Assembly: GCF_003286085.1 (NCBI RefSeq)
Contig: NW_020825543.1
Coordinates: forward strand, 30,050-94,049
Length of the DNA stretch: 64,000 nucleotides
From: Drosophila persimilis
Lineage: Eukaryota; Arthropoda; Insecta; Diptera; Drosophilidae
Reading direction: 5' to 3'
In this document: piece by piece, positions 1 to 10,319 of the stretch
Layout of the letters: every line of letters begins with the position of its first letter
Position numbering within the stretch: the stretch's first letter is position 1
Made by a program: the position numbers and the translations under genes
The notes under the pieces: generated by a model
Told to the model about the DNA's origin: nothing
Seen by the model: the letters and a program-made list of their open reading frames with translations, nothing else
Databases searched by the model: none

Positions 1-3000
1 ATTTCCTCACTCCAATTAAATTTGGTCCAGTCATCTGCTGCGTCCATTAAAAATTCTGGACCGTTCCACCACATCGTTGACTGGCTCAATTCGTTTACCA
101 ATAATCCCCTAGATACAATATCTGCAGGGTTTGATTTGGTGTCGACCTTGAACCAATCCTGTACCTGTGTGAGCTCTTGTATTTGAGCCACCCTATTGGC
201 AACGACGGTGGTCCATCGACTAGCATGTGACGACAGCCAATTTAACACAATTGTGGAGTCCGTGAAATAGTTAACCTTCTCTACTGGTATGTGAAGACAG
301 GCGCATACCTTTGCCATTAGCTTGGCCACTAACAATGCCCCTTGTAACTCTAAGCGTGGCAATGATGTTACCCTAACTGGGGCTACTTTGGACTTGGCCG
401 TTACCAGTCGCACCGAAATTCCTCCCCCTTCATCCCTAACACGAGCATAAATTACGCCGCCGTAAGCTCTGTTGGATGCATCAGAGAAGCCAAACAGTTG
501 CAAAGTGCATGGGTCGGCCGTAATTGGGATTGAGGATCGCGGAATTGAAATTTTGTCAATTAGTTTCATTTCTTCTCTATATCGAAGCCATTGAGTTGCG
601 TAGCTTGCTGGTAACTCCTCGTCCCAATCCTGCTTTAGAAGCCAAAGTTCCTGAACAAAGATCTTGCCCAAGATCAGCAAGGGACTCAAGAACCCTAACG
701 GATCAAACACCTGAGCCAATTCGGACAGCACTGATCGCTTCGTGGCGATTGCGGAGACCTTTATGTTAAAGCAAAATTGGAATTTGTCCTCTAGACTTGA
801 CCAATATATCCCCAAAGTTTTAGCTGCGTCCTCTGTTTTTAGCATCAGGGGCTCTACGCTGGTGTTGTTGTCCATTCCTTGATAATTGCTGCGCCATTTG
901 TGCAGCTCGAACTTTCCTAGCCCTAATAATTCGGTCACTTGTTCTTTCAACTTTGTTAGTTCCTCTTTTGATTCGGCTCCACACAGCATATCATCCATAT
1001 AGAAACTTCGCTTTACTGCCTCTCTAGCTAACGGAAACTTTTCCGCGTACCTATCGACCAAGTAATAGAGGCAACGTACTGCCAGGAACGGCGCCGAATT
1101 TGTTCCATAAGTGACCGTGTTTAGGCGTAGCACCTGGATAGGATCCGAAACGTTGCATCGCCATAGAATGCATTGATAGTTTCTATGTGGTTCCGCAACC
1201 AATATTTGACGGTACATTTTCTTTATGTCGGCCGTAAGGGCGTATCTATAGAAACGGAACCTGGTCAAAGTCTCGAACAGATCTGGCTGCAACGTTGGAC
1301 CAACCAAAGTTGCGTCGTTCAGTGACCTGCCGTTGCTAGATCTACATGAGGCATCAAATACGACCCGTAACTTGGTCGTCAAACTCTCTGGGCGAATAAC
1401 CGGATGATGTGGCATGAAGTATTCGACCTTTTCTTGTCCGGCGGGCTCTATTGCCGTTAAATGCCCTAACTGGCGATATTCTTCAATAAATTGAACATAT
1501 TGTTCCTTCAGCGCTTGGCTACGATTTAACCTCTTCTCTAAATTCAAGAACCTGGTAAGTGCGATTTGATAAGTTTCGCCTAACTCAACTTTAGGATTCT
1601 TAAAGGGCAGAGCTACCACTAAATGTCCTGAGGCCTCCTGCTTAACATGCGTCACAAAACAATCTTCGCACTGTTTTTCTTCCTCAGTGAACTTATCTAC
1701 TGTTTCAGGGACTTCTTCACACTTCCAAAACCTTTGTACGAGCTCTTGCAGCTGATCATTTTTTGACCCCTTTCGTTCAATGTCAGTTGCTAACAGTGCA
1801 ACTTCAGAAGATTTCGTGAATTCACCTACGACGACCCAGCATAACAGAGACTTTTGAAGCCTTGGAAGGTGTGCTCCTAGTTTAATTTGCCCTGCTACAA
1901 TTAGCTTGAAAAACAATGTGACTCCAACTAGCATGTCAATATCTTCCCCGGACTGAAATGTAGGGTCGGCCAGCGTAACTCCCTTGGGTGGAACCCACTC
2001 CGAACAAATTCCTGAGCTTGTTGGGTTATACTGAGTTATTTCCTTCAGCACACAGAAGTCCTCGGTAGCCATATATCTGGTGACTCTAGATTTAAAAGTC
2101 GCTTGCACCTCTCCCATAACTTGAGATGTTGCATTTCCAATACCACTGAGTTGTATGACTGAGTCGCGCATTTCTAGGCCCAGGGCCGAGACTATCCTAG
2201 CCGTCAGAAAATTTAATTGACTACCGGAATCTAACACGCACCTGCAATTGCGATATCCTCCGTCTATAGCTTTGATGTGAACTACAGCGGTCGCAAGAAA
2301 GTTGGTGGATGATCTAGACAATAGGGAGCTATGCAGTGACTTTGGCTCTTGCAACTCCTGCCCTTTGAGCCCCGGCTCCTTGGCAACAATAGGTATCTCT
2401 CGATGCAGAAGTTCATGATGCGGCTTGCTGCAAATCCTACAACGCGGACCATTACAGTTTCTAGTTGTATGTCGCTTGCTAAAACAAATCAGGCACAGCG
2501 AATGCTTCTTCGCCTCATGGTAACGTTGTACTGGTGATAGTTCGTTAAACCTTTGACACCCTTTCAATCCATGGGTCCCAGGACAAACGTAGCAGCCATT
2601 GCTGCCTATTGTTGCAGCTAAGGTCGCATTTTTCATCTCACCTTTACCACTGGGTCGGGCTCCATTGCCTCGCCGAACTTCCCTATTTGCCATATTGACT
2701 CCTCTGTTTATCAGAAACTGCGATAACAATGACCACGACGGTAACTTTTGGCAATCCCACTCAACTTCCCACCTATCCATTGTATCTTCATCAAGCTTTG
2801 TGCGAATCAGATGGAAAATTACTGCATCCAGAATCTCCTTATCGTCGCTTAATGAGTTGAGTGCTACTAATTGGGCATTTACATTGTCTACCAGCACTCT
2901 CAGTCCCTCTGAGTCGGGTCTCTTTAGCCGCCTTAAGTTGAATAGCTCCTGTACATGTGATTGCAGAATAATTGCCTTATTTTCATAGCGATCTTTCAAT

Positions 3001-3556
3001 AATCGTAGTGCCTTGCGATAATTAGGCCCTGTTAATTCCAAACCCTCAATCGCACTTAACGGTCCAGCTCCTAACGCTGATCTCAAATGAATAAATTTAG
3101 ACAACTCATCCAATTCAGAGATTCTATTAGAGTAGCAAAGGTGTTGTACCAGCTGGTCCATTCCGTAAACTTTCCAGCGAACTCAGGCAGCTTTAGCTTG
3201 GGAAGTCTCGATGAACGAGACACCTGTGTGCTATTTAGAAGATCACCTACATTGGACTGCCGCCGTCCCCTATGTCCAAGACAGCTTAGTAACTTGGCCT
3301 TTAATTCGCAATAAACCTCCTCAGCTTCATAGCGGCTTTCATATTCGCTGGCGTCCTCGCTATCGTGTTCAATTTTAGCCTGAATGTTGCAGAACTGATT
3401 AAAGTTTGTCTCAATTAGACTTAACCTGGCTTCCAGTTCCGCAGCCGTCATGGAGTCGCTATTTTTTTCGATATAGACCTTGTTACGGACAAAGGAATTC
3501 ATTAACGCCGTTCGAGAAGTGAGCACCTCCGCATCTTTACCCTTTCTAGGTGCCAT
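1..3556 (-). pseudogene. BEL1 copy a gag-pol (Gag, PR, RT, start of RNase H), partial
   Basis: Gag begins at the ATG at 3554-3556 (MAPRKGK...). It reads to about 3110, where the frame must change to continue into the conserved Gag block (LSKFIHLRSALG); read straight on, the first frame stops at 3083. The identical break exists in copy b, so it predates the duplication. Downstream the segments I translated are open: Gag cysteine-histidine knuckles, a protease motif (LDSGSQLNF), and reverse transcriptase with FDASC, LTADIKKMYRQ and YMDD (YMDD near 990). Unlike copy b, no stop splits this part, so I infer an open frame of roughly 1,000 codons to base 1. Apart from the gag break it could encode a normal BEL/Pao polyprotein. 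A programmed frameshift is possible but has no obvious slippery site. Confidence 0.8.
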
Positions 3557-4232
3557 TTGCACTGACTATTTACACCGGTTTTACCCGTGACAATTTAACA
3601 ATAAAAAATACTCAATATTGGCATGAGTAAGTAACCCGGTACCAAGTTTAGCCACTCTATTCAATAATCGGCTAACTTTAAATTCTCACTACACTGCCCA
3701 ATTCAATAATTGATCAACAATTAACCACTGTGCGCCACTGTACCAAAATGTGTACTTGCGCCCCAACGAACCGGCAGGCAAAGAAGAAACGACTACAAAG
3801 TTAAATCAATGTCAAATAGCAATTAAGTGCCGGCTTGTAACTGCATATATATGCAAGTATGTATGTGCCTTGCTTCAACGTACAGCAGTGCACGCAATAG
3901 GCTGTATGTGTGTATGCAGATACCTAAGCGCTCAAGCTAACTGTAATTGTAATCTGCTTTCTACACGAGACCCCGCTTACAGAACAATTAAAGCGCAGAA
4001 GTCTCAAAGCCGCGACCACTTGACACTAACACAATTGTATTGTTTTAAGATTATTCACACACATCGAATTGGAACTAAACATGCCTGCAAGAAATATTAG
4101 ATGCTCAAAGCAGTTCACACTCACAATTCGATACCGAAGCCGCTGTCGCACTCGCCGTCAGCCAGACTCAGGGTGAAATATTTATTGAGTTCCAGTCGTG
4201 AACTCCATCCGGTAATTGAACCTTCTCCAAAG
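3557..4232 (-). other. BEL1 copy a untranslated leader
   Basis: About 680 bp between primer-binding site and gag. It is AT-rich with short ATGTATGTGTGTATG-type runs. Short open frames on either strand lack any recognisable domain. The same leader occurs at 62139-62811 with only small indels. Packaging or dimerisation signals would be expected here in an LTR element but cannot be identified by eye. Confidence 0.7.
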
Positions 4233-4250
4233 GTCCCTGCTCGGGCGCCA
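4233..4250 (-). promoter_or_regulatory. BEL1 primer-binding site, tRNA-Lys type
   Basis: On the minus strand, two bases after the LTR, the sequence is TGGCGCCCGAGCAGGGAC. This differs at one position from the tRNA-Lys (UUU) 3'-end complement known from several retroelements. It is the expected start site for minus-strand DNA synthesis. The tRNA assignment is from general knowledge, not a search. Confidence 0.75.
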
Positions 4251-4252
4251 AA

Positions 4253-4571
4253 TGTACGAGCTAAGTCCCTCCAACAGTTTTCCAGTGGAATCCGTCTACA
4301 CAATTCGGACCTTCCTTAATCCGCTCGATGTAGTTCCTTGCTCGTTCGTTTTATTTCGTATATATCTCTTAAATCTAGTGATCAGAATTCAGATCGTTTT
4401 GGCTCGATACTATTGATACTACCGATTGCGCTTCTTTATATGTACATAATGTAACGCGCCAACTTCAAATTAATTCACAATTTTAGTACTATTTACATAT
4501 TAATTCAAATCTTCAAATTGTTAACCTTTATAACGTAATTTAATCCTATATTCTATTAAGGGGCGTCAACA
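4253..4571 (-). repeat. BEL1 copy a 5' LTR (319 bp)
   Basis: It starts TGTACGAG and ends GTCAACA as read on the plus strand, giving the canonical TG...CA ends. It matches the LTRs at 56638-56956 and 62832-63148. It abuts the primer-binding site on the left and AGAAG target duplication (4572-4576) on the right. Confidence 0.9.
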
Positions 4572-4869
4572 AGAAGCTTTATGGCTAAAGTCTCTTCTAA
4601 ATAGTATTAATCTTAAACTCGACAGACCCATTAAAATTTATGAAGACAACCAAGGCTGTATTAGCATTGCAAATAATCCCTCATGTCATAAAAGAGCAAA
4701 GCATATTGATATAAAATATCATTTTTCAAGAGAACAGATAGAAACTAATGAGATTTCTCTTGAGTATATTAATACAGACAACCAACTTGCTGACATCTTC
4801 ACGAAGCCACTACCTGCTGGAAGATTTGCGGAACTGCGGAACAAATTAGGACTACTACAAGAAGAATGA
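4572..4869 (+). pseudogene. Copia RNase H C-terminal fragment
   Basis: Resumes Copia Pol exactly at the BEL1 target duplication (AGAAGCTTTATGG). It encodes the end of the Ty1/copia RNase H domain (YEDNQGCISIANNPSCHKRAKHIDIKYHF...) down to LLQEE and a TGA at 4867-4869. The upstream part is separated by BEL1 and lies outside the window. The reading frame is open, but this is only about 98 codons of a polyprotein that should exceed 1,300 residues. Confidence 0.9.
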
Positions 4870-5402
4870 TTCCAATTTAATGAAAACATGAACATGAAGC
4901 TTTATTAACGAATTTATTACATTAATTCATATTTAATTTTTTTTTTGATTTGAACCAAAAGAACCAATGAATTGTTAAAGTAATTTAATTTTATGTTAAT
5001 CTAATTTGAAAGTGATCTGATCGGGTTTTTCTGGGTTTTCCCCGTATCCTTAGACGCAAATGCTAGATCACATAACACTTCCCAGAATGCACACCAACCA
5101 CATTAGAATAACAATTGAATGGTACCTTTTTGATTTAATGATGAAAACTTTTTTTATATTTTTTATTTTTATGATTTTGATAATTAATGTTATTTTTGAG
5201 GGGGGCGTGTTGGAATACGCCTATTCCCACATTCAAATAATAACATTAAATAATATTATCGATATGTTAGGTATTATTATTATGAGTTAGTCTGGTCACA
5301 CTTGAAGTGTCGACTCTCTCTCTTCTTTTGTGATCTCAAGTGTGTGGACCGGTGTTGCAGCAAAAAGTAATCAAGAAATACATAAATAATCTTTAAAGAA
5401 AA
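4870..5402 (+). repeat. Copia 3' untranslated region and 5' part of the 3' LTR
   Basis: Noncoding AT-rich sequence ends in a purine-rich tract (GAGGGGGGCG) immediately before TGTTGGAATACGCC at 5208, which is the start of a Copia-type LTR. About 195 bp of LTR remain before a HINE interrupts it at 5403. The same segment occurs inverted at 32145-32677 and 40478-41010, and direct at 63446-63973. Confidence 0.85.
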
Positions 5403-5893
5403 CGTGGGGGAACGTTGTGAGTTGCTGCGGACACCGCAACTCTACAGTTATACCCGATACTAAGTCAGTATGGCTCTCCTCCGGCAGACGCCGCTAATAT
5501 TAAACGACACGACAAAGAGTGCGTGCGAGAGAGACAGAAAATCAGTCTGAGCGTGACGTCGGGCGCTGCGTAGCCACTAAAAATTGATTTCTTGCTTTTG
5601 GCTACAAAAATGATCCGATCTGATCCAGATTCAGCAATCTGATAGATATGGTCATTATCTATGATTCTGCGTTTTTAGTTTTCTCAAATCTGCAATATTG
5701 TGGATGCAACAGATTTTCGTCCTTTGTGTGGGCGGAAGGGGGTGGGGCGAAATTCGGAGATATACGTTTTATAGTGAGATCTAACAGAAGTGCGGATACC
5801 AAATTTGGTTACTCTAGCCTTAATAGTCTCTGAGATTTGTGGTTGCCCCAGATTTTCGTCCTTTGCGGGGGGCGGAAGGGGGTGTGGCGAAAT
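5403..5893 (-). mobile_element. HINE (DINE-1-like Helentron), 3' half, inverted
   Basis: Begins with the family 3' end read in reverse (CGTGGGGGAACGTTGTGAG, then the terminal hairpin) inserted in an A run of the Copia LTR. It continues through the subterminal AGTATCGGGTATAA motif and GA-rich block. It breaks off at GTGTGGCGAAATT|ATTGTG, where LINE-derived sequence takes over. Noncoding. Confidence 0.85.
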
Positions 5894-6430
5894 TATTGTG
5901 TAAGTTTTGACCATTTTGTGTTGATGTGTGTACTGACGACATTTTTGGTTTGTTTACAGTGGCTGCTGTGGACTTGTGCAGTGGATTGTCAGGAGCGTCG
6001 TCAATAAATCCTAAAAATCCAACTGGCATCAAATGTCTGGTGTTGATGACGGGGCAGCTGCTGGAGTGGCAGATCTGTCGGAAGCGTGGCAGGTTCGTGT
6101 TATTATTGTGAGTTTTGTCCATATTTTGTTGGTATGCGAATTGACGAAATATAGTTTTATTTCAGTGGCTTCTTTGGATCTGTGCGATGTATTGTCAGGA
6201 GCGTCGTCAATATATTCAAAAAATTTCGTCAAATTAGCAGCAAATGTATGATCTATTTTTCGTGGCAACTGCTGGTGGGGCAGCTCTGTCGATGGCGTGT
6301 CAGGTGAGTACGTTTTAGGTACGTATTGGTCATTTTTCGTTGTTATGTGAGTTAATGTTTTCCATCTGTTTGTAGTGGCTGCCTCAGGACCGACTTTTGG
6401 GCTCATCAATAGACGTTGTCAGAGTAGAAG
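5894..6430. repeat. Three degenerate ~209-bp tandem repeats next to LINE gag
   Basis: The block CAGTGGCTGCTGTGG...TTGTCAGGAGCGTCGTCAATA at 5957 recurs at 6163 and, more diverged, at 6373. Read on the plus strand, each unit carries a splice-like segment: GTAAGT...TTTACAG (5900-5959), GTGAGT...TTTCAG (6108-6165) and GTGAGT...TTTGTAG (6304-6375). On the minus strand two units encode related peptides (IDDAPDN...). The block lies downstream of the LINE Gag on the Gag strand, so it is most simply part of that element's 3' region. Fragments of it recur inside HINE chimeras at 31864-31956 and 40197-40289. Confidence 0.7.
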
Positions 6431-6443
6431 CTACCGTAGGCGT

Positions 6444-8069
6444 CTATGATCTCCACTGGTCGTCGCCATCGTCACTGAGTGCTTCGCAGTCCATATCAGA
6501 GACGTCCGATACGGCTGCGGCGTCAGATTGAGTGTTGGCGGCAGAACGTGTAGGAGTTGGTGCTGCTGCTGCTGCTGGTGTCTGTGATGGCGGATTGGCC
6601 ACTGCTGAGCCACTGCCCTTTGCTTCAGTCAGGTTTGTAATTAGTGTGGTGAGTTCTTGCAGTCTTTTCTCTAGATTTTCAATTTTATTGGCATACTCTT
6701 TTAGCATTTCCACACACTTGCCATCGCATTGGGCGGCTGGCTGCTGCTGGGGATTACTCGGTGTCTGCTGTGGCTGGGATTGATGGCTGCGATGCTGGTG
6801 CTGCTGCTGATGCTGCCGGCCCAAATTGTGATCGCGCTTCTGTTGTTGCTGAATGTGGAGTGTCTGCTTTTGTTGTTTCTGCTGCTCGTCCCTGAGCTTC
6901 TGCTGGACCTTGGCCAGGTGGTTTTCAGCCGGATTGGCTTGAGCTCCACGGCTAGCGGGTGTTGGGCGTTGCTGCTGCTGCTGGTGTTAGTGCTGCTGGT
7001 TTCGCCCCCTGTTTGCCGCTTAAATGCTGCTGCTGTTGGTGTTCTGGCCGGATCTTTTGAGATGGCTGCTGCTGTTTAGGAGCGTGGGTATGAGGCTGCT
7101 GATGCTGGGAAGGACGACGACTACTCTGCGGCTGTTGCCGTTCGGCCGCGCGTGGCTGCTGCTGCTGCTCAGCATTCCCAGACCGCACCACTCGGTTGTA
7201 GGAAGGCCTGCCATTGCCTCTGGTGCTTGTGTTTGCTGGTTGGTGTTGATGGTGGTGGGATTGGCGGTTCGGCTGCTGCGTTTGTGGATGTTGGTCTTCG
7301 ATTGGCTGCTGTGGCTGCTGGCGTTGCTGTTGGTAATGCTGCTGACGCTGCTCAGCAATGAGTCGATTCGCCCTCAATTTACCTCGAGCCATTTTAAATT
7401 CGTCGCATCCTTTATAGCAGCTGACATCAGAGCCACTGCAGTTGGCGCATTTCGGGGCTACATTCCTTGGCTTACGGCATGCCGTAGTGGGGTGCTCCGC
7501 CGCGGACTTCATGCAACGGCAAGGCCGTCTGCAGTAGTTCTTCGTGTGCCCAAATACCTGGCAACGATGACATTGGGCTGGGTCTCGCGGCTTAGATTGT
7601 CGCTCGATCGCAAAGCGTTGGCTGGACATTTGTTTTACTGTCAGGATCCCCTCATGACCGCCGTCCTTCATGGGCTCCGCTGTATCTGTTTTTCACCACT
7701 CGGATGAACCGAGTGGTATAGCCCAGCTGCTTAAGCTCCTCTGTTACCCAGTCGCATGGTGTGGAGTGGTGCAGATTTCGGATGACCAACCTGAACCCCT
7801 TGGCGCTACGAGGCTGGTGGGTGTGGAGCTGAATGTCTTCATCAGCAAGGGCGTTCAGGATTGGACTCTGAGCCCACCATTGGCCATGGCTTTGGTCAAG
7901 AATTTCACTATCTTTTGGGTTGCTGTTGAGCTTATTGATAAGGGAGACTATTTCCGGCACCAGTGGCAGGAAGAGTGAAGGGGCCCTGGTGTCAGTTAAT
8001 GGTAGTGGTCCGGGCATTGCAAGCAGATTGGCTGGTTGCTGATGCTGTTGTTGTTGATATTGTTGTTGC
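6444..8069 (-). pseudogene. Jockey-clade LINE ORF1 (Gag-like), N-terminally truncated and frameshifted
   Basis: Minus-strand frames give a Gln/His-rich leader, then a stretch resembling the PRE_C2HC domain of Jockey-type Gag proteins (LVIRNLHHSTPCDWVTEELKQLGY) within 7652-8017. After a one-base frame change near 7680 come zinc knuckles in 6952-7671. CHRCQVFGHTKNYC is complete. The second has Ser for a Cys (CMKSAAEHPTTAC). The third (CANCSGSDVSCYKGC) has lost its His. A long poly-Gln region and a predicted coiled coil (MLKEYANKIENLEKRLQEL, near 6690) end at 6444 after at least one more frame change. No endonuclease or RT follows. Such Gag proteins bind element RNA; the telomeric HeT-A/TART elements belong to this clade, so a telomeric-type origin is possible but unproven. 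Confidence 0.75.
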
Positions 8070-9188
8070 TGCTGATACTCAAAATGAGTATTGGGGTATA
8101 TTAGATTTGTGGTAAAAGTGGATGTGTGTAACGTCCAGAAGGAATCGTTTCCGACCCCATAAAGTATATATATTCTTGATCAGCATCAATAGCCGAGTCG
8201 ATTGACCCATGTCTGTCTGTCCGTCTGTGCGTCCGTCCGTCTGTCCGTCCGTCCGTCTGTCCGTCCCCTTCAGCTCCTAATGCTCAAAGACTATAAGAGC
8301 CAGAGCAACGATGTTTTGGATCCAGACTTCTGTTATATGTCACTGCTACAAAAATATTTCAAAACTTTGCCCCGCCCACTTCCGCCCCCACAAAGGGCGA
8401 AAATCTGTGGCATCCACAATTTTAAAGATACGAGAAAACCAAAAACGCAGAATCGTAGAGAATGACCATATCTTTTAGACTGCAGAATCTGAATTGGATC
8501 GTATTATTATTATAGTCAGCATCAAGAAAACAATTTCATTTTTTCTCGCCCTGTCTCTCTCGAACACACACGTAGCATAGGCGGCTTTGCTTAGAGTAAA
8601 ACATTAGCGCCTAGATCTCAGAGACTATAAAAGCTAGAGCAACCAAATTTGGTATCCACACTCCTAATATATCGGACCGAGACGAGTTTGTTTCAAAATT
8701 TCGCCACACCCCCTTCCGCCCCCGCAAAGAATGCAAATCTGGGGATATTCACAAATCTCAGAGACTATTAAAGCTAGAGTAACCAAATTTGGTATCCGCA
8801 CTTCTGTTAGATCTCACTATAAAACGTATATCTCAAAATTTCGCCCCACCCGCTTCCGCCCACACAAAGGACGAAAATCTGTTGCATCCACAATATTGCA
8901 GATTTGAGAAAACTAAAAACGCAGAATCATAGATAACGACCATATCTATCAGATTGCTGAATCTGGATCAGATCAGATCATTTTTATAGCGAAAGGAAAC
9001 AAATCAATTTGCACTGGCTACGCAGCGCCCGACGTCACGCTCAGACTGATTTTCTGTCTCTCTCGCACGCACTCTTTGTCGTGTCGTTTAATATTAGCGG
9101 CGTCTGCCGGAGGAGAGCCATACTGACTTAGTATCGGGTATAACTGTAGAGTTGCGGTGTCCGCAGCAACTCACAACGTACCCCCTCG
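8070..9188 (+). mobile_element. HINE copy, lacking its first bases, head of a dimer
   Basis: Starts inside the family 5' hairpin (GATACTCAAAATGAG) at the LINE junction. It carries the TATATATATTCTTGATCAGCATC block, the CTGTCCGTC minisatellite, two GA/CT-rich blocks and the subterminal AGTATCGGGTATAA, and ends with the hairpin and CCCCCTCG. The next HINE follows immediately. No protein is encoded. Confidence 0.9.
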
Positions 9189-9189
9189 T

Positions 9190-10319
9190 TATACCCGATA
9201 CTCAAAATGAGTATTGGGGTATATTAGATTTGTGGTAAAAGTGGATGTGTGTAACGTCCAGAAGGAATCGTTTCCGACCCCATAAAGTATATATATTCTT
9301 GATCAGCATCAATAGCCGAGTCGATTGAGCCATGTCTGTCTGTCCGTCCGTCCGTCTGTCCGTCTGTCCGTCCGTCCGTCTGTCCGTCTGTCCGTCCCCT
9401 TCAGCGCCTAATGCTCAAAGACTATAAGAGCTAGAGCAACGATGTTTTGGATCCAGACTTCTGTGATATGTCACTGCTCCGAAAATATTTCAAAACTTTG
9501 CCCCGCCCACTTCCGCCTCCACAAAGGGCGAAAATCTGTGGCATCCACAATTTTAAAGATACAAGAAAACCAAAAACGCAGAATCGTAGAGAATGACCAT
9601 ATCTTTTAGACTGCAGAATCTGAATTGGATCGTATTACTATTATAGCCAGCATCTAGAAAACAATTTAATTTTTTATCGCCCTGTCTCTCTCTAACACAC
9701 ACGTAGCATAGGCGGCTTTGTTTAGAGTAAAACATTAGCGCCTAGATCTCAGAGACTATAAAAGCAAGAGCAACCAAATTTGGTATCCACACTCCTAATA
9801 TATCGGACCGAGACGAGTTTGTTTCAAAATTTCGCCACACCCCCTTCCGCCCCCGCAAAGGATGCAGATCTGGGGATATTCATAAATCTCAGAGACTATT
9901 AAGGCTAGAGTAACCAAATTTGGTATCCGCACTCCTGTTATATCTCACTATAAAACGTATATCTCAAAATTTCGCCCCACCCCCTTCCGCCCACACAAAG
10001 GACGAAAATCTGTTGCATCCACAATATTGCAGATTTGAGAAAACTAAAAACGCAGAATCATAGATAACGACCATATCTATCAGATTGCTGAATCTGGATC
10101 AGATCAGATCATTTTTATAGCGAAAGGAAACAAATCAATTTGCACTGGCTACGCAGCGCCCGACGTCACGCTCAGACTGATTTTCTGTCTCTCTCGCACG
10201 CACTCTTTGTCGTGTCGTTTAATATTAGCGGCGTCTGCCGGAGGAGAGCCATACTGACTTAGTATCGGGTATAACTGTAGAGTTGCGGTGTCCGCAGCAA
10301 CTCACAACGTTCCCCCTCG
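9190..10319 (+). mobile_element. HINE copy, complete, tail of a dimer
   Basis: A full-length element of 1,130 bp from TATACCCGATACTC to CCCCCTCG, inserted between T residues of the Copia integrase segment (CAT^TTTAAT in the uninterrupted order). It belongs to the subfamily with TAGCATAGGCGGCTTTG in the middle. Confidence 0.9.

Larger units (their letters stand above)
1..4571 (-). mobile_element. BEL/Pao LTR retrotransposon BEL1, copy a, truncated by the left window edge
   Basis: This is the 5' part of an LTR retrotransposon read on the minus strand: 5' LTR 4253-4571, primer-binding site 4233-4250, untranslated leader 3557-4232, then gag-pol running off the window at base 1. It sits in the RNase H region of a Copia element; the target duplication AGAAG follows the LTR at 4572-4576. 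The same element recurs complete at 56638-63148 with the same target site, so the two are copies of one insertion event spread by segmental duplication. The leader shows no convincing coding sequence. Confidence 0.9.

Noticed and set aside
5060..5290. 76-codon frame with a hydrophobic stretch, repeated at 32257-32487 and 40590-40820
   Set aside because: It lies across the Copia 3' UTR and LTR start, including the polypurine tract. It recurs only because the segment is duplicated.
6729..7707. Long leucine/valine-rich frames on the plus strand
   Set aside because: They are the complement of CAG/CAA-rich Gln codons of the LINE Gag. CTG/TTG on the opposite strand reads as Leu.
8217..8270. CTGTCCGTC repeats as a CRISPR-like or satellite array
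   Set aside because: Short 4-8-bp steps without spacers. They are an internal minisatellite of every HINE.
10288..10319. Apparent N-terminal extension of Copia integrase frames into HINE sequence (also at 18601 and 48375)
   Set aside because: The frame begins at GTG, not ATG, and the codons are HINE terminus. There is no reason to think translation starts there.
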